A stretch of DNA of 64,000 bases from Gongronella butleri (Eukaryota; Mucoromycota; Mucoromycetes; Mucorales; Cunninghamellaceae): positions 248,001 to 312,000 of the forward strand of contig JAIWZP010000036.1 of the NCBI GenBank assembly GCA_025201375.1. The letters are read 5' to 3'. Under the pieces are notes generated by a model, which searched no databases, had not been told where the DNA came from, and was given only the letters and a program-made list of their open reading frames with translations. Numbering within the stretch: the stretch's first letter is position 1; each line of letters opens with the position of its first letter. Made by a program: the position numbers and the translations under genes. Of this stretch, positions 23,184-33,420 are shown one piece after another.

Positions 23184-24195
23184 AAGCCAATCCCCGCCAA
23201 ATTCGCCAATCTTCGATGCGCGACCTCCCTTTTTCCCTTTTTTTTTTTTTTTTTTTTGTACGTGTCCCCCCGTGCTTCCCGCTTCACATCGGTGACTCTT
23301 TTTTTTCCCACTCACTAGCATTCACATCCGCAAGCATAACAATCACTTTCCCCTTCCCATTCATCTCGTTCATCTCACAATCCTTATCCATTCTGAAAAT
23401 AGCCCTTTTTACCTTTTTTTCTTGCAAGTGACTCGGCCACGCCAGCTCGCCTGAAATAATAAAAAACAGCATCTTGTACCACACCAACACCTGACAGCCG
23501 GCTCGGCCATTTGCGGACATCAATGCGCATCACAGCAGCTTTTAGAGAGTGCATGCTTTTTTCGGCCAAATGTTTGGGGTCATGTGAGACAATGCGGGCG
23601 GCTGTGTTCCGAGAAGGGGACAGATTAGACTTTTAGCTGCCAGGGGCGCCCTTTTTTTTTATTTTATTTCGCCCAGACAAGCTAGTCTTGTGGCAAATGT
23701 GCACTTTTGAGCGAAATCAGCTTCATGGATGCAAGGAGACAGCGAGCAAAAGACAGGCGCAATGGACGACATTCTCTTTTTTTTTTTTTAAAAAAAACAA
23801 GTTGAGAAGAGCCGTTGAATCGTGCCGCCGCTCAAGCGGAGCTGTCAGATCATGAATATGGGTCGCGACTTGGCCGAGCAATACAATGGAATGGAAATCG
23901 ACTGTGATGCGCGGGAAATCCCAGCGCTCTCTCTCTCCTTCTTCTCTCTGGCGACGCACTTGCACGACAAACAATCAATGTCTAAAAATGGGCCTTGCCC
24001 GCCTCAGCCAAATCCGACTCTCTTGGGAGAAGTGAACAAGGAAAAAAAAAGCACACCAAGTGTTGTCTTTTTCTCTCTGATCCTCTCCCCCTCCCTTTTT
24101 TTTTTTTTTTTTTTTTTTGTTTTTGTGTCTCATCTTTACACGCATTTGACTGCTTCATTATTACACACTCGTAACAAAAATACCACTACGAATCA
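23184..24195. other. Intergenic region
   Basis: Pyrimidine-rich and homopolymer-rich sequence between the PWWP gene and the DUF4203 gene. The open frame that runs in from 23822 is interrupted by simple-sequence residues before it reaches the real start. No gene or RNA is recognised. Confidence 0.45.
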
Positions 24196-25314
24196 ATGCG
24201 GCCCATTCAATATCATCAACGTGTCGTCCTCTTTTGTCTATACCTGCTTTGCCACGCCGGCTTGGCATCCTGTTTTTCGCCAAATCCGCCACAGGCCTAT
24301 CCAATTCATGCCCCAGGCACACTTTACATTTATGACTCGGCACTCGTACTTGGTGAGAAAAAAAAAGACAAGAAAAACGACCAATGGCTTGCTGACCTTT
24401 TATTTTTATCCGTTGGGGGAGTGCAGACGACGGGTACCAGCTCTCTGTACAAGGGATTCTCGGTGGGATCATCTTCATGGCACTCGGATTGGTCCTCTGG
24501 CTGCGAAGTTTCGACGCAAACCGCGTTCTTACCAAGTTTTCCGCTGGATTCGTGACGTTTGGCCTGGTGACGTGGGTGATGCTCGCCAATTTCGAACCTC
24601 AAGGGACGTACGGCGTGAACCGATGGACCATTTACCTGATTGTGCCCATGTGTATCGGGTTCCTGGGCGGTCTGTTCATTTGGAGTTGCGACCATGTCTC
24701 AGTGTTTTTGTCGTTGTTGGGCTCGCTGGGGGGTCTGTCGTTTGGTCTGTGGATTCTTGGGTGGCGCTCGGGCTTGTCTATCACATCCACATGGGGTCAG
24801 GCCGTGTTGCTGGCCATTCTCGTTGCTGCAGGGTTCTTTTGGGCGTCGTGCCACCCGATGGGCGTCATTTTTGGTTCGGCCATTGCAGGCACCTATATGC
24901 TCTTCATCGGCCTCGATTTTTACTTTCACACTGGATTCACCTACTGCGCAACCACGGTCCTCGATGCAAACAAAAATCATGGTGTGTTGCATGAAAATAA
25001 GAAAAAAAAGCTAAAATCTGATCATTTCCATTTCCTCCCCCCCCTTTTTTTTTCTTTCCAGCACACGATTATGTCGCCTACAAAGAGACGCTGATCATGC
25101 AAGGTGTGATGATCTTGGGCTTCATTGTGGGCACCATTTCCCAATGCATCAGCGCCAGAGTAAATAATCAAAAGAAAAAAAATCAGACAAATCTTATTAA
25201 CACCCTTTTTACCAGCACTACAAACACATGAATGACCAGTTCTACGACGTACATGGCGGCTTTTTGTCCACGCGAATGAAAGACCGCCGGTTTTTGCCTT
25301 GGGGGCCTGCATGA
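24196..25314 (+). CDS. DUF4203/TMEM198-like multi-span membrane protein
   Basis: Exons 24196-24352, 24427-24981, 25062-25159 and 25216-25314 encode 302 residues. A signal peptide or first helix (VVLFCLYLLCHAGLAS) is followed by a short lumenal stretch, then at least six hydrophobic helices in exons 2 and 3 (for example GGIIFMALGLVLWLRSF, VLLAILVAAGFFWA and GVIFGSAIAGTYMLF). The helix pattern with many Gly and small residues matches the DUF4203/TM7S3-TM198-like family, whose biochemical role in fungi is unknown. The C-terminus is short and basic with an FLSTRMKDRRF segment. Its last three exons are duplicated as a relic at about 28272-28720, which supports the exon boundaries. Donor 2 (G|GTGTGT) is the least certain junction. 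Confidence 0.82.
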
Positions 25315-25823
25315 TTTCCGCCCATTTGTACACATTTCTTCATTTTCACCCCATTTTGACGCGCTGCATCGGATCTCAAACAATAAAAAAAATTCAAATA
25401 TCAAAGTATTGACAAGGGTGGGAGAGAAAGCGAGAAGAATAAAAGGGTGTGTGGGCGACCATTGGCGAGCAGAAAAGGCGACCAGTCAGTCGCTTTTTGA
25501 AACACGCGGTCTGCTTTGGCGGACCTCACCTCCTAATCTCATGCAGTCCGTTTTTGCTCGATCCAGCGCCTAATGGAATCGTGTGTGACATCAAACGGGT
25601 CAATGAACCGAGCACATTGCGCACAAACGCGCAGCTACGCCAAGTGGCTTGCTGATAGGCACGGTGGAAAGAGCAAAAAAAAAAAGAAATAAAGTAAGGT
25701 TCTCATAGCCTCCTTTTTTTCCACCTCTTTTTTCATTCAGATCACCTTTTAAAACACTAAAGCAAGGCCCTTTTCCTTCATTGCAAGATCATTCGATTGA
25801 TTTTCTTCTTTTTTCTTATAGCC
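25315..25823. promoter_or_regulatory. Upstream region of the EF-1alpha pseudogene
   Basis: This is duplicated at about 28720-29169 upstream of the intact EF-1alpha. Conserved blocks include CTTTTTGAAACAC-type and GCCAAGTGGCTTGC-type segments. It ends in the pyrimidine-rich acceptor TTTTTTCTTATAG two bases before the ATG, which suggests a 5'-UTR intron in the original gene. The precise promoter elements cannot be named. Confidence 0.45.
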
Positions 25824-27385
25824 ATGGTTCAAGATAAGGCACACATTAACGTCGTCTTCATTGGCCACGTCGATTCCGTAAAGAGAAAAAAAGCGCGTCA
25901 TGGCGAGGGGAGGGGAAAGCGCGTCATGGGGGGAAAACGTGGCCATTGACCCCCATTTTTATTAATCACAGGGCAAGTCCACCACAGCCGGCCACTTGAT
26001 CTACAAATGCAGTAGTGTTGACCAGAGTACCATTGAGAAGTTTGAAATGGAAGCTGCCGAGATTGGCAAGGGTTCCTTTAAGTATGCCTGGGTTTTGGAC
26101 AAGCTCAAGGCCGAGCGTGGGTATGACCATTGACATTGCTCTCTGCAAGTTCGAGACTCTCAGGTACCACGTCACCGTCATTGATGCCCCTGGCCATCGT
26201 GATTTCATCAAGAACATGATCACTGGTACTTCCCAGGCTGACTGCGGTATCCTCATCATTGGCGCGGGTTCTGGTGAATTCGAGGTCAGCAAAAAGCACC
26301 GCGGTGTGGCGCGTTTGGACAAGAATTGCGCTCCAATTGACGTGTTTTTTTTTTTTTTTTGCATTTTTACTATTTTTTTCGCATTTTCCGCTCTTGTTTT
26401 TTAGGCTGGTTTCAGCAAAGATGGCCAGACCCGTGAGCACGCTCTCTTGACCTTCACCCTCGGTGTGCGCCAATTGATCGTTGCCATCAACAAGATGTAC
26501 GCCACCAATTGGTCCGAGGACCGTTTCAATAAAGTTGTCATCGAAGCCAAGTCGTTCATCAAGAAGATTGGCTACAACTCCGAATCCGTCCCTTTTGTCC
26601 CCATCTCTGGATGGCATGGCGACAACTTGTTGGAGGAGTCGCGCAACATGCCCTGGTACAAGGGCTGGTCGAAGGATACCAAGTCTGGCAAGACCCTCCT
26701 CGATGCCATTGATGCCATTGATCCCCCCACGCGTCCCTCGGACAAGCCTCTCCGTCTTCCCCTTCAGGATGTGTACAAGATCGGTGGTATTGGCACCGTC
26801 CCAGTCGGCCGTGTCGAGACCGGTGTCATCAAGGCTGGAATGGTTGTGACTTTTGCCCCTGTCAATATCACCTCTGAAATCAAGTCAGTCGAAATGTTCC
26901 ACGAGCAATTGATCGAGGGTCGTCCCGGTGACAATATCGGTTTCTACGTCCAAAACGATTCCGTCAGGGACATTTGCCGTGGCAACGTGTGCTCAGACTC
27001 CAAGAATGATCCCGCCAAGGCGGCCGGCTCTTTCACTGCCCAGGTCATTGTCTTGAACCACCCCAATCAGATCTGTGCTGGCTATACGTCCGTATTGGAT
27101 TGTCACACCGCTCATATTGCGTGCAAGTTCACCGAATTGCTCATGAAGATCGATCGTCGTACAGGTGCGGTGGTTGAGAATACCCCCGAGGGCCTCATGT
27201 CTGGTGAAACAGCCATTGTCAGGATGGTGCCCTCCAAGCCCATGTGTGTCGAGTCCTTCTCTAAATGGCCCCCTCTAGGTCGTTTCACTGTCCGTGACCT
27301 GCGACAAACTGTCGCCGTCGGTGTCGTCAAGGAAGTTGAGAAGGTTGACAGGTCTGGCAAGGTCACCAAGGACGGCAAGAAATAA
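25824..27385 (+). pseudogene. TEF1: Decaying EF-1alpha copy (frameshifted)
   Basis: The exon pattern equals that of the intact copy (25824-25877, 25972-26284, 26405-27385) and most of the protein can be read, but several things are broken. At about 26115-26125, where the intact gene has the tandem ER in ERERGITID (switch I), this copy lacks 5 nt net and the frame stops at the TGA in CCATTGACATTG. The guanine-specificity motif NKMD is NKMY. The second donor is GTCAGC instead of GTAAGC. Many conserved residues are changed ([10 protein letters not shown] reads [10 protein letters not shown], and the GHVDS region has VVFIGH). The remaining frame is still long and the third exon intact, so decay is fairly recent or a truncated product is made. 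I call it a pseudogene. Confidence 0.85.
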
Positions 27386-27779
27386 TCACATTATATTTTT
27401 TTGTTCAATTTACGATGCGACGCGTCCATGGACCAAAAAAGGAAAAAAGGCAAAGCGCGTTCATGGCTGCTTTTTCAAAGGGACTATGGGCACAATAAAT
27501 AATAGGGCATGTCATTGCGCCGATCGTTGCCATTGGACGTCAGGGGCAACTTTTTTTCGTTTTTTTTAAGCAGTTGTCGTGGACTATGCAAAAAAATAAG
27601 AAAAAGTCCGTTATTAAATTGTCAGATAAGCGTACAGCAATCTTGTTTCGATAAAGTTTACGTAATTACAATACTCGGCACAATGTCTAGAATGAAAGAA
27701 AAAAAAAGACGAGAAACGGCTGCGTAAGAAGAGGCACGACGCGTAAAAAAAAAACAGCAAATCGCGCATTTAACTAAGG

Positions 27780-28271
27780 TCCCATCTTGTTTTCGCGCCT
27801 GCCATCAAGTTGCCACGTCAATCCAAGACGTCCAGAATTTCGTCCTTTAGAACGAGATCTCATTGGGATCATTTGGGTTCGCGGTGTCTATTGTCAATGA
27901 TCAAAAAAGTATGAAGAAGCGTGTCAAATCGATTTTTTATGCGTTTTTGCGCGGCCAATTCGTTTTGGACTTGATGGATATGGATGAGCGGTCTTACACG
28001 AGTGCAGGACATAGCGTATTAGGTGCATCATGAATCAATTGCGCCTACAACAACTGCAAAACAAGGCAAATCGGGCAGCAATCGCTTGTTTTACGGGCGT
28101 CGTTCGCGCAGTCGAGGCATGATCCGCACACACACAAAAGGAGGCACCGCAAAGGGGGCAAGGTTTGCGTGTGAACACACGGAAAAAGGAGTGCCTAACC
28201 AAGGCGGAAAACCGTCCCTCTGTAAAAAAACACACACGCACACACACTTGCACACACGGAAATCACTTACC
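27780..28271 (-). pseudogene. SHO1: SHO1 relic in duplication block A
   Basis: On the minus strand, 27795-27895 matches the SH3 exon of the intact SHO1 ([11 protein letters not shown] is readable), but the next codon after that Phe is TAA and one base is lost. After about 27990, sequence like SHO1 intron 4 jumps directly to sequence like intron 1 (28013-28271, compare 32480-32760), so exons 2-4 are deleted. There is no intact frame. Confidence 0.82.
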
Positions 28272-28720
28272 CTATGAGTGTCATTTTTGGCTCAGCCATT
28301 GCAGCACCTACTGCGCAACCACCGTCCTCAATGCATGAAAATAAGAAAAGAGCGAAAATCTGATCATTTATCCCCCCCCCAACCTTTTTCATCTTGCTTG
28401 CACACGATTATGTCGTCTACAAAGCGACGCTTATCATGCAAGGTGTGATAATCTTGGGCTACATTGTAGGCAGCATATCCCAATGCATCAGCGCCAGAAT
28501 AAGAAATCAAAGGACGAAAAATCAAACACATCTTATCTACACTCTTTTTATCAGCACTGCAAACTCCTGAACGACAAGTTCTACGACATGCTTGGAGGCT
28601 TTTTGTCCACGCGAACGTAAGACCGTCGCTTTTTGCCTTAGGGGCCTGGATGATTTCAGCCCAATTGTACACAATTCTTTCATTTTCACTCCATTTTGAC
28701 GCGCTGTATCGCATATTAAG
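28272..28720 (+). pseudogene. Relic of the DUF4203 gene 3' end
   Basis: This matches 24860-25380. GTGTCATTTTTGGCTCAGCC is followed by a deletion, then the exon 3 copy (CACACGATTATGTCGTCTAC..., with CAAAGCGACGCTTATCATGC) and an exon 4 copy in which the codons after CACTGCAAACTCC become TGA. A stop also replaces the RMKD segment (CGAACGTAAGACC). It lacks exon 1 and most of exon 2. Confidence 0.83.
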
Positions 28721-29169
28721 CAATCATAAATTCAAATGTCAACGTATTGACAAGGGTGAGAGCGATAATGACCATTGGTGAGCACAAAAGGCGGTCAGTC
28801 CCCTGTTGAAACACAGAAACACGTAAACTTGCCCCAAAGTGCGCTCTGCTTGGGCGGGATCTCGTCGCCTGTGCTCATGCCGCATGTTTTGTACGACTCA
28901 GCGCCCAATGGGACCTTGTGTAACATTAAGCGGGCCAATGAGCGAGCACTTCATATGCAAACTCGCAGCTACGACAAGTGGCTTGCGAGTGGCACGGTGG
29001 AAGGAGCTTGAAAAATAATAAAAAGAAAGATTTTTCACCGCGGCGCCGCCCTCTTTTTCTTTTTTTTTCACCTCTTTTTTCATTCAAATCACTTTTTGAA
29101 ACACTAAAGTAAGCCGTCGTCCCTCGTTGCGAGACCAAGCGATTAATTTTGTGTTTTTTTCTTATAGCC
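28721..29169 (+). promoter_or_regulatory. EF-1alpha upstream region with probable 5'-UTR intron acceptor
   Basis: The segment ends TTTTTTCTTATAG then CC and the ATG, a strong acceptor only two bases before the start codon, so a leader intron is likely, as in many fungal EF-1alpha genes. The donor and the transcription start are not identified. The pyrimidine-rich block at 29050-29090 may be part of the core promoter. Confidence 0.4.
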
Positions 29170-30767
29170 ATGGGTAAAGAAAAGACTCACGTTAACGTCG
29201 TCGTCATTGGCCACGTCGATTCTGTAAGAAAAAAAAAAGATAGAGCAAAAAAAAAAAAAAAAGCGCGTCATGGGAAAAAAAAAAAAAAGTGGCCATTGAC
29301 CCCCATTTTTCTTTTTTCTTTTTTTTTTTTTTATCACAGGGCAAGTCCACCACGACCGGCCACTTGATTTACAAGTGCGGTGGTATTGACAAGCGTACCA
29401 TCGAGAAGTTTGAGAAGGAAGCCGCTGAACTCGGCAAAGGTTCCTTCAAGTATGCCTGGGTTTTGGACAAGCTCAAGGCTGAGCGTGAGCGTGGTATCAC
29501 CATTGACATTGCTCTCTGGAAGTTCGAGACCCCCAAGTACCACGTTACCGTCATTGATGCCCCCGGCCATCGTGATTTCATCAAGAACATGATCACTGGT
29601 ACTTCCCAGGCTGACTGCGGTATTCTTATCATTGCCGCCGGTACTGGTGAATTCGAGGTAAGCAAAAAGCACCGCCGCGGGCCTGCTGGACAAGAATTGC
29701 GCTCCAATTGACGCGCAATTTTCAATTTTTACTCATTTTTCGCTCCTTTTCTCTCCGTTTAGGCTGGTATCTCCAAGGATGGCCAGACCCGTGAGCACGC
29801 TCTGTTGGCCTTCACCCTCGGTGTGCGCCAGTTGATCGTTGCCATCAACAAGATGGACACCACCAAGTGGTCCGAGGCCCGTTTCAACGAAATCGTCAAG
29901 GAAGTTTCCTCCTTCATCAAGAAGATCGGTTTCAACCCCAAGTCCGTTCCCTTCGTCCCCATCTCTGGCTGGCACGGCGACAACATGTTGGAGGAGTCCG
30001 TCAACATGGGCTGGTACAAGGGCTGGAACAAGGAGACCAAGGCCGGCGCCAAGTCTGGCAAGACCCTCCTCGATGCCATTGATGCCATTGATCCCCCCAC
30101 GCGTCCCTCGGACAAGCCCCTCCGTCTTCCTCTCCAGGATGTGTACAAGATTGGTGGTATTGGCACAGTCCCCGTCGGCCGTGTCGAGACTGGTGTCATC
30201 AAGGCTGGTATGGTCGTGACTTTCGCCCCCGCCAACGTCACCACTGAAGTCAAGTCCGTCGAAATGCACCACGAGCAATTGGTCGAGGGTCTCCCCGGTG
30301 ACAACGTCGGTTTCAACGTCAAGAACGTTTCCGTCAAGGACATCCGTCGTGGTAACGTCTGCTCTGACTCCAAGAACGACCCCGCCAAGGAGGCCGGCTC
30401 TTTCACCGCCCAGGTCATTGTCTTGAACCACCCCGGTCAGATCGGCGCTGGCTATGCGCCCGTCTTGGATTGTCACACCGCTCACATTGCGTGCAAGTTC
30501 GCCGAGCTCCTCGAGAAGATCGATCGTCGTTCCGGCAAGAAGCTTGAGGATGCCCCCAAGTTCGTCAAGTCTGGTGACTCCGCCATCGTCAAGATGGTCC
30601 CCTCCAAGCCCATGTGCGTTGAGGCCTACACTGACTACCCCCCTCTTGGCCGTTTCGCCGTCCGTGACATGCGTCAGACCGTCGCTGTCGGTGTCATCAA
30701 GGCCGTCGAGAAGGTTGACAAGACTGGCAAGGTCACCAAGGCCGCTGCCAAGGCCGGCAAGAAATAA
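29170..30767 (+). CDS. TEF1: Translation elongation factor EF-1alpha
   Basis: Exons 29170-29223, 29340-29657 and 29763-30767 encode 458 residues, the standard length. The factor is a GTPase that delivers aminoacyl-tRNA to the ribosomal A site. All G motifs are intact: GHVDSGKST (P-loop, split by intron 1 between S and G), the DAPGHRDF switch II motif, NKMD in exon 3 (base recognition) and SGW. The switch [10 protein letters not shown] is complete. Domains 2 and 3 follow, with [20 protein letters not shown], and the C-terminus ends [12 protein letters not shown]. Codon use is strongly biased to C-ending codons, as expected for a highly expressed gene. A decayed paralogue lies 3.3 kb upstream. 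Its 3' end faces SHO1. Confidence 0.98.
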
Positions 30768-31232
30768 GCAGGTCCCCCCTTTTTCCCCCCTACTTTTTTC
30801 GTTTTTCGTCTCCTTTTCCCAAGCATCTCTTCCCTTCCCTAGCCCCCCTCGCCCCCCTTTTTGTAGGATAGCTCATTCTCTTTTTTTTCTCATTCATGAA
30901 CATCAATCCAACATATATATCTCTTGGCCAGAGGTGGCCATGAAGAAAAAAAAATAAAACATTTATTTTTTTTTGTTCAATTTGCGATGCGGGTGTGTCC
31001 ATGGACTAAGAAGAATAAGGATAAAGGCGAAGCGCGTCCATGGCTGATTTTTTCAAGGGGACAATGGGCACAATAAATAAATAAATAATAGGGAGTGGAC
31101 GCTAAGGAGTGGCGAGGATGCGAAAAAAAAGAGTGTCTAGATGGGAGGGATTAAAAAAGAAAAAAGACAAAGAGAAGCTGACGCGTGCCATGGCGCCGAT
31201 CGTTGCAATTGAACGTCCGGGGCACCTTTGTT
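30768..31232. other. 3' regions between convergent EF-1alpha and SHO1
   Basis: T/C-rich EF-1alpha 3' UTR with an AAAAAATAAAACA signal near 30950, then sequence duplicated at 27386-27560. It may include the last part of SHO1, whose exact end I could not settle. Confidence 0.45.
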
Positions 31233-32826
31233 TCACTTTTTTTTTTTAAGCAGTTGTCGTGAACTATGCAAAAAATAAGAAAAAGACCGTGTTAAATCGT
31301 CAGATAAGCGTCCAGCAACCTTGTTTCAATAAAAATTACATAATTACTCGGCACAATGCCTAGAAAGAAGGAAAAAAAAAAAAAAAAGAGAAAGAAATGG
31401 CCGCGTCAGAAGACGCATGATGCGTGAAAAACAGAAAATCGCGCATTTACCTATGGTTCCATCTTGTTTTCGTGCCTGCCACCAGTTGCCACGTCGATCC
31501 AGGACGTCCAGAATCTCGTCCTTTTGGAACGAGATCTCATTGGGATCATTTGGGTTCGCAGTGTCTATGGAAAATGATCAAAAAAAAAAAAAGAAAGAAA
31601 GAGCGTGTCAGGTTGAATTTTGACGCGCTTTCGCGCGGCCAAGTCGTTTTTGGACAGGATGACGCAATGGACGTGATGGACATGGATGCGTGATCTTACA
31701 TGAGTGCAGGGCCATGGCGGTGTTGGCGGATGCGGCGGCTGTGGGTTGCGTGACGGTGTACATTTGCTGTTGCTGTGGCGAGTACGACGCGTTGTTGGCC
31801 AACAACGGCGAGCCGGACATGCCGCTGTGCATCGAGTCGTGCTGCGAGATCGAGTAGGACGTGTCGCTGTTCAGCGGCATGGCGCCCTCTTTGTCGTGGT
31901 ACTTGACATTGGCAATTGTCGCGGCTGGAAGACCGTAAATCGCGCCGTGCACCCACGATTCTTGCGCACTGCCAAACACAATGGACCAAAAGAACTAAAA
32001 GGAACGGAAATCGCGTCAAAAGACGCGTGTCGGAACACGCAAATCACGTTTCTTCGCGTCAAATCATACCTGCATTGTGATGATCATGATGCCGCCACCC
32101 GCTGACGCCTTGGCGCTGGTCTGGCCGACGTGCATGTGCGTGTCAATCACTTGTGTAAGCAGGGTGATGCTGATGGCCAGACTGGTTTGGATCTGGCGCG
32201 CAAAAAAAAGAGGCAAAAGTGAGCAAACGGGCGCTTTTTTTTTTTCCAAGAATGCTTACCAGTAGTTTGTAATCGTTAAAAGTGGCCTTCATGAGAACGT
32301 AGAGGATGCCCAGGAACAGAGCCATTTCATAGCAAATGACCCACCACACAAGGCCCTTGAATCCGGAGAGAATCGTGCCGACCGTCAATGTCAGCCAACC
32401 AACCTTTTTTTTTTTTTAAAAAAAAAAAGACGTGTCAGCTCCTTTTGCAAAATGTCCAATGGCTCGTTCCGCATGCGGTGCATAACGTATTTGGTGCATC
32501 ATGAATCAATTGTGCCTGCAACGCCTGTAAAACAAGGCAAAACAGGCTGTAGTCGCTTTTTTTTTTTACAGGCGGCGTTCGCGCAGCCGAGGCATGATCC
32601 AAAATAGAAACACACGCAAAGCACAAAAAAAAAAAGGAGGCATCGCAAAGGGGGCAAGGTTTCCGTGTGTGAACACACGGAAAAGGAGTTGCTTGACCAA
32701 GGCGGAAAGCCGTCCCATGGCCCATTATAAAACACACACACACACAGGGGCACGACTTACACCGGTGACCAAGGTGGAAAAAAAGACAATTGGGCTGCCT
32801 GTGATGTGAGAAAGATTGAGTGTCAT
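31233..32826 (-). CDS. SHO1: High-osmolarity sensor SHO1 (four TM helices plus SH3)
   Basis: Firm exons are 32826-32761, 32403-32260, 32192-32070, 31994-31700 and 31564-31451. They give four transmembrane segments ([12 protein letters not shown], then [40 protein letters not shown]...FFWSIVFG), a cytoplasmic linker with a Gln/Tyr-rich part, and an SH3 domain reading [20 protein letters not shown] then [20 protein letters not shown]. Sho1 is a plasma-membrane scaffold that recruits Pbs2 through its SH3 domain in the HOG pathway. The last exon, which should hold the final SH3 strand, is uncertain. A good acceptor (TTTTTTGCATAG) precedes 31263 and gives VHDNCL then Lys residues. The A-run length decides where the frame stops, so the low coordinate is approximate. 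Confidence 0.85.
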
Positions 32827-33420
32827 ACCGAGAATAGTAATAAAAAGACAGCGAGGGCGTAAAAAAAGAAAATGGAGAGTTGTTTCGAAACGATTGGGCT
32901 GGGGGGTGTAGAAAAGAGTGTGGTGGGTTGCAAAAGAACAAAGAAAAATTGAGAAGAGAAGTAAAAAAAAGAAATATTAAGAGGGGCTCGTTTAAAAAAA
33001 AAAAAAAAAAAGCAAAAAAAGACATTTTGACGTGTTCCCCTATATTTTTGATCGTGATGGCTGTCTCCCAGGTTGACATGGCACAGATCATTTCCTTTTT
33101 TAATTTGCCATTCCTTAGCTTTCTCTCTTTCTGTGCATATAGTAATATGTTGAATTATGACTTTTGGCGTTTCACTATAAGGGCACACGCTTACCCCATG
33201 CAAAATGCGCGCCATCCACACTCTCCTACTGTCCGCGTCCCTTTTTTCAAGGATGAGATTATTCGGTGGTCGCAATTTTTATGGCAGTAATGCATGGCTG
33301 GTAAATTAAGCATTTCCATCGTCACGACCGAGCGCGCGCCCACACCATGATCGCGTCCCCTCCTCTTTGCCTCCCCTTTTCAAAATAAAATGATCGAGTG
33401 CACATTTGAATTTTATTAGC
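32827..33420. other. Intergenic region upstream of SHO1
   Basis: A/T-homopolymer-rich sequence (including a run of about 20 A near 32994-33011) between the SHO1 start and the 3' end of the bestrophin-like gene. The frames in it encode mainly Phe/Lys runs. Nothing is recognised. Confidence 0.45.

Larger units (their letters stand above)
24858..28271. repeat. Segmental duplication, upstream block (A)
   Basis: From DUF4203 exon 2 onward, block A runs collinear with 28272-32760: DUF4203 tail, EF-1alpha promoter and gene, EF-1alpha 3' flank, then SHO1 pieces on the minus strand. Block A lacks about 0.75 kb of the SHO1 part. Its right edge lies at the boundary between SHO1 intron 1 and exon 1, where the sequence switches into DUF4203 exon 2 at about 28271. 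Confidence 0.82.
28272..32760. repeat. Segmental duplication, downstream block (B)
   Basis: This is the counterpart of 24858-28271 in the same orientation and order. It contains the decayed DUF4203 tail, the intact EF-1alpha and the intact SHO1. It is longer than block A because A has a deletion in SHO1. Divergence is visible throughout, more in non-coding parts than in EF-1alpha exon 3. Confidence 0.82.
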
